NCBI GenBank assembly: GCA_024233135.1
Contig: JACKPZ010000018.1
Location: forward strand, 1-64,000
DNA from: Akkermansiaceae bacterium
GTDB lineage: Bacteria; Verrucomicrobiota; Verrucomicrobiia; Verrucomicrobiales; Akkermansiaceae
DNA: 64,000 nt
Direction of reading: 5' to 3'
Both the position numbers and the translations under genes were made by a program. The first letter of the stretch is position 1. Each line of letters starts with the position of its first letter. The notes beneath the pieces are model-generated. The model was not told the origin of the DNA. It searched no databases and worked only from the letters and a program-made list of their open reading frames with translations. Below, piece by piece: positions 59,947 through 64,000 of the stretch.

Positions 59947-60669
59947 TCAGCGTGCTCCGGCGCGGGTCTCGCTCATCCACGTGTAGAGCATCACCCACAG
60001 CGAGAGCGAGAGGCCGAAGAGCGGGATCTGGAGCAGCGAGGGCAGCGAGTAGATGATGGAAACCAGCGGGATCCACACGCCCCAGGTGGCGAAGAGTGTG
60101 GGCACCACCACGTCGCGGTAGTAGGCGGCGGTGAAAAACTCCCGGACGACCGGCGGAAACCCGCGGTTTTTCCAGTCATACATCATCGCGGTGAACGGCG
60201 CGGCGAAGAGCGGGTTGTAGACGAATTGGTCGACGAGCACTTTTTTCACCACCACGGAAAACTCCGCGTCCGCGCCGAACCACGATGCCTGGAGCCGGTA
60301 GAATCCGTCCACCACCACGCCCATGAAGGCCCAGAACGGGATGGTGAAACCAAGGTTCCGCAGGTTTCTCCGGCCGGCCCTGCCGCGTTGGAACACGGCG
60401 ATGCGCATCAACTCGGGAAGGAAGGCGCCGGCGACGATGGCGGTGAGCGCCGAGTAGCCGTATCCCCAGCGCGCCTTCCATGAGGCGAGCTGGTCGAGCA
60501 GGTCGGTCGTCGGCGGGTAGAAGCGGTAGGCGAGAGCCACGCCGAGCATCGCGGCCTGCACCAGCAGCCCGGGCACCACGTTGGCTCGCGCCGCCCGCAG
60601 GCCTGCGTGCCATGGGGCTTCGCGGCGCGGGCGGGGGATGGCGGCATCGGCTTCCACGGGCGGGGACAT
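59947..60669 (-). CDS. Integral membrane protein, weakly Mpv17-like (240 aa)
   Basis: Start chosen at 60669 (MSPPVEADAAIPRPRREAPW). Hydrophobic segments are at about 33-52 (VPGLLVQAAMLGVALAYRF), 75-90, 112-128 (FTIPFWAFMGVVVDGFYRL), 150-170 (VDQFVYNPLFAAPFTAMMYD) and 190-232 (VVVPTLFATWGVWIPLVSII, LFGLSLSLWVMLYTWM). The DQFVYxPLF segment followed later by a W...WxP pattern resembles Mpv17/PMP22 proteins; this is a weak, motif-level resemblance. It is followed by a small basic protein gene and preceded on the same strand by the acetyl-esterase-like gene (57 nt). Confidence 0.6.
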   Translation of the reverse strand: MSPPVEADAAIPRPRREAPWHAGLRAARANVVPGLLVQAAMLGVALAYRFYPPTTDLLDQLASWKARWGYGYSALTAIVAGAFLPELMRIAVFQRGRAGRRNLRNLGFTIPFWAFMGVVVDGFYRLQASWFGADAEFSVVVKKVLVDQFVYNPLFAAPFTAMMYDWKNRGFPPVVREFFTAAYYRDVVVPTLFATWGVWIPLVSIIYSLPSLLQIPLFGLSLSLWVMLYTWMSETRAGAR

Positions 60670-60726
60670 GGACCGGCAGCAGGTTCCGTGCAAGCGGAAC
60701 GATGAACCGGCGCCCGCTCCGCCGCG

Positions 60727-61608
60727 TCAGCGGCCCCAGCCGCGCTTTTGCAGCCAGAACGCGAGGTCGCGCGTCCACGGGTGGAGTTTTTCGTCCGGTG
60801 TCCTGCCCGGCTCGTAGGGTCGGGTGCCCAGGCCCATGCCGTGGCCGCCGTCCTGATAGACGTGGAGGTCGAAGGGAACCTTTTGTTTCCGCAGCGCGGT
60901 GGCGAACTGGAGCGCGTTCTCGACGTCCACCGCGCCGTCCTCCCAAGTGTGCCAGAGGAAACACGGAGGCGTGTCGGATTTCACCTGCAACTCGCCGGAA
61001 AGGAGATCGAGGAGTTCTTCGGACGGCGTGTCTCCTAACAGGTTCTTCCGCGATCCACCGTGGGTGTGGAGGTGCATCGAAACGACCGGGTAACAAAGGA
61101 TGCCGAAGTCCGGACGCGAGCTCTCGCGTTCGATGGAATCGTCCGCATCGGGTTTCCCCGCATCGAACAAGGTCAGCGCCGTGGATGCGAGGTGCCCGCC
61201 CGCCGAAGATCCCATCACGCCGATCTTCCGCGGCTCGATCTTCCACTCCGCCGCTTTCGCGCGGACCGTGCGGATCGCGCGTTGCACATCGTACATCATC
61301 GACGGGTGGCGGTATCCGTTCGAGCCGAGCCGGTATTTCAGGACCCACGCGGAGATGCCGTGTTCGTTGAGCCACAGCGCGTAGTCGCGGCCCTCGTGAT
61401 CCGCCAGCATGCCGTATCCGCCGCCGGGGCAGACGACGACGCCGGCGCCCGTCGCCTTGTCCGCCGGCGCGGGGTAGGCGGTGAGCGTCGGAATGTCTTT
61501 TTGCGGGTCGTTTCCGCGACCACCGGGGACCTGCCCGGCGGGCCACAGCGGCATCGGTTCGGCGGCGAGGGAAATCATGGGGACGAGTGTGAGAAGAAGG
61601 GTTTTCAC
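60727..61608 (-). CDS. Secreted alpha/beta hydrolase, acetyl-esterase-like (293 aa)
   Basis: The start is a GTG at 61608 (VKTLLLTLVPMISLAAEP, read with Met first); no ATG gives the signal peptide. The fold is a BD-FAE/acetyl xylan esterase-like alpha/beta hydrolase: TGAGVVVCPGGGYGMLADHE (oxyanion region), WVLKYRLGSNGYRHPSMMYD, nucleophile Ser in IGVMGSSAGGHLASTAL (GxSxG), Asp in the CFLWHTWEDGAVDVEN region and His in YQDGGHGMGLGTRP. The catalytic triad is complete. It is probably an extracellular carbohydrate de-acetylase, as common in verrucomicrobial polysaccharide-utilisation gene sets. Confidence 0.87.
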   Translation of the reverse strand: MKTLLLTLVPMISLAAEPMPLWPAGQVPGGRGNDPQKDIPTLTAYPAPADKATGAGVVVCPGGGYGMLADHEGRDYALWLNEHGISAWVLKYRLGSNGYRHPSMMYDVQRAIRTVRAKAAEWKIEPRKIGVMGSSAGGHLASTALTLFDAGKPDADDSIERESSRPDFGILCYPVVSMHLHTHGGSRKNLLGDTPSEELLDLLSGELQVKSDTPPCFLWHTWEDGAVDVENALQFATALRKQKVPFDLHVYQDGGHGMGLGTRPYEPGRTPDEKLHPWTRDLAFWLQKRGWGR

Positions 61609-61676
61609 GTCCGGAACATGAGGCGCGGCACGGGCGATGGCAATCCCCCGGATGTCGGTTCGCGTGCTTTCGGGGA

Positions 61677-61705
61677 TTGAAAGACGGTGTCGGCAGGGGG
61701 AGTAT
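61677..61705 (+). promoter_or_regulatory. Candidate promoter of the cytochrome-type lipoprotein gene
   Basis: TTGAAA (61677-61682), a 17-nt spacer and GAGTAT (61700-61705) form a moderate -35/-10 pair, 26 nt before the ATG at 61732. The -10 matches the consensus at only its key A2, A5 and T6 positions. Confidence 0.35.
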
Positions 61706-61731
61706 GGCACCATCGTTCCTAGGTTCTTCGC

Positions 61732-64000
61732 ATGTCATCCCTTTCCTCCAAGTTGCTGTCCGCAGTCATCGCTCTCGCGCCGTCGCTGACGCTGGTTTCC
61801 TGCCAGCGGGAAACTCCGGTCTCCACGACCACGGAGGAAAAAACGGAAGTGGCGGCGGCTGAAGAGGATCCGTTGCCCGCGGAGATTTCGTTCAACGAGC
61901 ACATCCAGCCGATCCTCTCGGAGAACTGCTACCATTGCCACGGCCCGGATTCGGGGACCCGCGAGCCGAAGGAGGCTCCGCTGAGGCTCGACCGGCCCGA
62001 GGACGCGTTCGCGGAGCGCGAGGGCGGACAGCCAGCCATCGTCGCCGGAAACCCGGACGAATCTCCGGTGGTCCGTCGCATGAGGTCATCGGACGTGGAT
62101 CTGATCATGCCGCCGCCGGCGAGCCACAAGGTGATGGCCGCGCGCGACATCGCGATGATCGAGCGATGGATCGGGCAGGGTGCGGAATACGAAGCGCATT
62201 GGTCGTTCGTACCCGTGACCAAACCGCCGGTCCCGGAAGCCGGAAAGGAATGGTCGGACCATCCGGTCGATCGCTTCATCGCGGCGAAACTCGGCGAGGC
62301 CGGCTTGAAGCCGAATCCGCCCGAGGACCTGCGGCGCTTCCACCGACGGCTCACGCTGGATCTCACCGGCCTGCCGCCGGAGCCCGCGGAAACGGACGCC
62401 TTCGTCGAGGCGATGCGCGCGGATCCGGACAAGGCGGTCGCCGCCGAGGCGGACCGCCTTCTCGCCACCACCGCCAGCGCGGAACACTTCGCCCGCCAAT
62501 GGCTCGATGCGGCGAGATATGCCGATACGCACGGCATCCATATCGATAACTACCGCGCCATCTGGCCCTACCGCGACTGGGTGGTCCGCGCGTTCCAACA
62601 GAACATGCCGTGGGATCAATTCACCCTCGAGCAGCTCGCCGGCGACATGTTGCCCGATCGCACGCTCGATCAGGAGGTGGCCACCGGTTTCTCCCGCTGC
62701 CTCGCGACCACCGGCGAGGGCGGCGCGATCGGCGAGGAATACGAGGCGATCTATGCCAAGGACCGGGTGGAAACGGTTTCCGCCGTCTGGCTCGGACTCA
62801 CGACCGGATGCGCGGCGTGCCACGACCACAAGTTCGACCCGGTCTCGACCAAGGAGTTCTATCAGCTCACCGCGTTCTTCCGCAACACGCCGATGTCGCC
62901 GCTCGATGGCAACAACGCCGAGCACCCGCCGAACGTGTTCGTGCCGCTCGTCGAGGACCGCGGCCGTTGGACGGAGCTCGCTTCGCAGATCGGAGATATG
63001 GAAAAGCGGATCGCTGCGAGGAAGTCGGAGGCGCGTCCCGAGTTTGACGAGTGGCTGTCCAACGCATCGATCGCCCCGGCGCGGGACATCGACTCGACAC
63101 TCGCCCTGCATCTTCCGCTCGCGGAAAGCGAAGGGCCGCTCCACGGCGCCAGCGACGGCCAGCCGCGAGAATGGCCGGCGGACTTCGAGCGGATCGACGC
63201 GCCGCTCGGCAAGGCTCCCGTGGTGAGCGGGAAACCCGCGGTTCTCGGTGATCTCGCGTCGTTCTCCCGCGGCGACCGGGTCACCTTCGGCGGCTTCGTC
63301 CGGATCGAAGGCGATCCAACAGGGGCGATCATCGCGCGGATGGACCCCGGCAACGATTATCGCGGCTGGGACTTCTGGATTCAGAACGGCCGGCCGGGCA
63401 GCCATGTGATCGACAAGTGGCCCACCGCCGCGAACAAGACGGTGGCCAACAAGCCGCTCGAGAAAAAGCGCTGGCACCATGTCATGGTCACCTTCGACGG
63501 CGCGATCTCCGGCCATCAGGCCCAGGCTGTTTATGTGGACGGCAAGCGGGTGGCCGCCGGAACCGACCCGAACACCGTCGGCGGCAGCATCGAGACCGGG
63601 GTGCCGCTTCGCATCGGAGAACGCGAAGGCGGCGAGTCGAAACTCCGGGGTGGCAAGGTCGCGCTGCAGGATTTCCGTTTCTACCGCAGGCTGCTCACGC
63701 CGGAGGAGATCGCGGGCATCGCCGAGACCGCGTTGTTGTCCCATGTCCTCGCGTTGCCCGTCGAGCAGCGGACGAAGGAGCAGATGGACTCGCTCTATCA
63801 GTATTATCTAGCGAACATCGACGCGCCCTCGCGCGAACTCGCCGCGAAGCTCGACACCCTGAAATCCGAACAGGCCGCCGTCCGCGGGCGGGGATCGGTC
63901 TCCCTCGTCATGAAGGAGAAGGATGCCGAACCCTTCGCCCACGTGCTCACCCGCGGCGTGTATTCCGACAAGGGCGAGAAGGTGACGCCGGCGACGCCCG
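61732..64000 (+). CDS. PSCyt1/DUF1549-type cytochrome lipoprotein with LamG insert, 5' part
   Basis: The first 756 codons are present and the frame runs off the right edge. A lipoprotein leader with LVSC (C24) precedes the PSCyt1 haem site C66-YH-C69-H70 (NEHIQPILSENCYHCHGPDS). The DUF1549 domain follows (about 165-390: PVDRFIAAKLGEAGLKP, RRLTLDLTGLPPEP, HFARQWLDAARYADTHG, GCAACHDHKFDPVSTKEFY with a second CxxCH). A LamG/concanavalin-like insert lies at about 440-675 (VTFGGFVRIEGDPTGAIIAR, KRWHHVMVTFDGA, GKVALQDFRFYRRLLTPEEI). The usual DUF1553 (PSD1) domain is expected beyond the window. The family is abundant in Planctomycetes and Verrucomicrobia and thought to be linked to polysaccharide degradation. 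Confidence 0.9.
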   Translation, partial: MSSLSSKLLSAVIALAPSLTLVSCQRETPVSTTTEEKTEVAAAEEDPLPAEISFNEHIQPILSENCYHCHGPDSGTREPKEAPLRLDRPEDAFAEREGGQPAIVAGNPDESPVVRRMRSSDVDLIMPPPASHKVMAARDIAMIERWIGQGAEYEAHWSFVPVTKPPVPEAGKEWSDHPVDRFIAAKLGEAGLKPNPPEDLRRFHRRLTLDLTGLPPEPAETDAFVEAMRADPDKAVAAEADRLLATTASAEHFARQWLDAARYADTHGIHIDNYRAIWPYRDWVVRAFQQNMPWDQFTLEQLAGDMLPDRTLDQEVATGFSRCLATTGEGGAIGEEYEAIYAKDRVETVSAVWLGLTTGCAACHDHKFDPVSTKEFYQLTAFFRNTPMSPLDGNNAEHPPNVFVPLVEDRGRWTELASQIGDMEKRIAARKSEARPEFDEWLSNASIAPARDIDSTLALHLPLAESEGPLHGASDGQPREWPADFERIDAPLGKAPVVSGKPAVLGDLASFSRGDRVTFGGFVRIEGDPTGAIIARMDPGNDYRGWDFWIQNGRPGSHVIDKWPTAANKTVANKPLEKKRWHHVMVTFDGAISGHQAQAVYVDGKRVAAGTDPNTVGGSIETGVPLRIGEREGGESKLRGGKVALQDFRFYRRLLTPEEIAGIAETALLSHVLALPVEQRTKEQMDSLYQYYLANIDAPSRELAAKLDTLKSEQAAVRGRGSVSLVMKEKDAEPFAHVLTRGVYSDKGEKVTPATP

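Overview
The window looks like chromosome from a GC-rich (by eye about 64%) member of the Verrucomicrobiota, probably order Verrucomicrobiales (Haloferula/Luteolibacter-like). The inference rests on gene content: a PSCyt1/DUF1549 'planctomycete-type' cytochrome lipoprotein, a formylglycine-type sulfatase, DUF1080 proteins beside a Tat-exported Gfo/Idh/MocA oxidoreductase, very large secreted proteins with LamG and autotransporter-associated beta-strand repeats, a PEP-CTERM protein, and a moxR-DUF58-bat operon. There are no rRNA genes, tRNA genes, CRISPR arrays or intact insertion sequences that I can see.

Layout. 1-6.8 kb: the start of an outer-membrane transporter-like gene, a small lipoprotein and two tandem DUF1254/DUF1214 proteins (all minus), facing three tandem 312-residue AraC-type regulators (plus) that arose by duplication. 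6.9-13.4 kb: a minus-strand operon moxR-DUF58-DUF4381-batA-batB-batC-batD, interrupted between moxR and DUF58 by a 481-bp unit with terminal inverted repeats that carries one GxxExxY (PD-(D/E)XK-like) gene. 13.5-20.2 kb: a tight minus-strand cluster of sensor kinase, two response regulators, aquaporin, HAD phosphatase and sulfatase. 20.4-35.8 kb: mostly housekeeping and solitary genes (rhodanese, menD, HDAC-like deacetylase, three membrane proteins, Fic, prfC, two paralogous helical proteins, EEP hydrolase, DUF1080, CNNM/CorC-like protein, FmdB-like protein, rpsN), with a REPIN-like paired hairpin upstream of prfC.

36-61 kb is a secretome region: a 2032-residue metzincin/LamG/beta-strand-repeat protein, DUF1080 plus Gfo/Idh/MocA (probable 3-keto-glycoside chemistry), a Tat-type phosphoesterase, an EEP remnant, an AraC regulator, a two-DTG aspartic protease, three consecutive secreted proteins (1162, 1058 and 244 aa) that share a ~200-residue module and an identical upstream DNA motif, and a GH2 beta-galactosidase. 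58.9-64 kb: small hypotheticals, a membrane protein, an acetyl-esterase-like hydrolase and the first 756 codons of the cytochrome-type lipoprotein, which runs off the end.

Functionally the window fits a polysaccharide/sulfated-glycan degrader. The two strongest unexplained signals are the AAGTTTTTGTC-N9-CRAGYG element upstream of the three module-sharing secreted genes and the inverted-repeat GxxExxY cassette inside the moxR/bat operon. All assignments come from reading the sequence; no database search was run.
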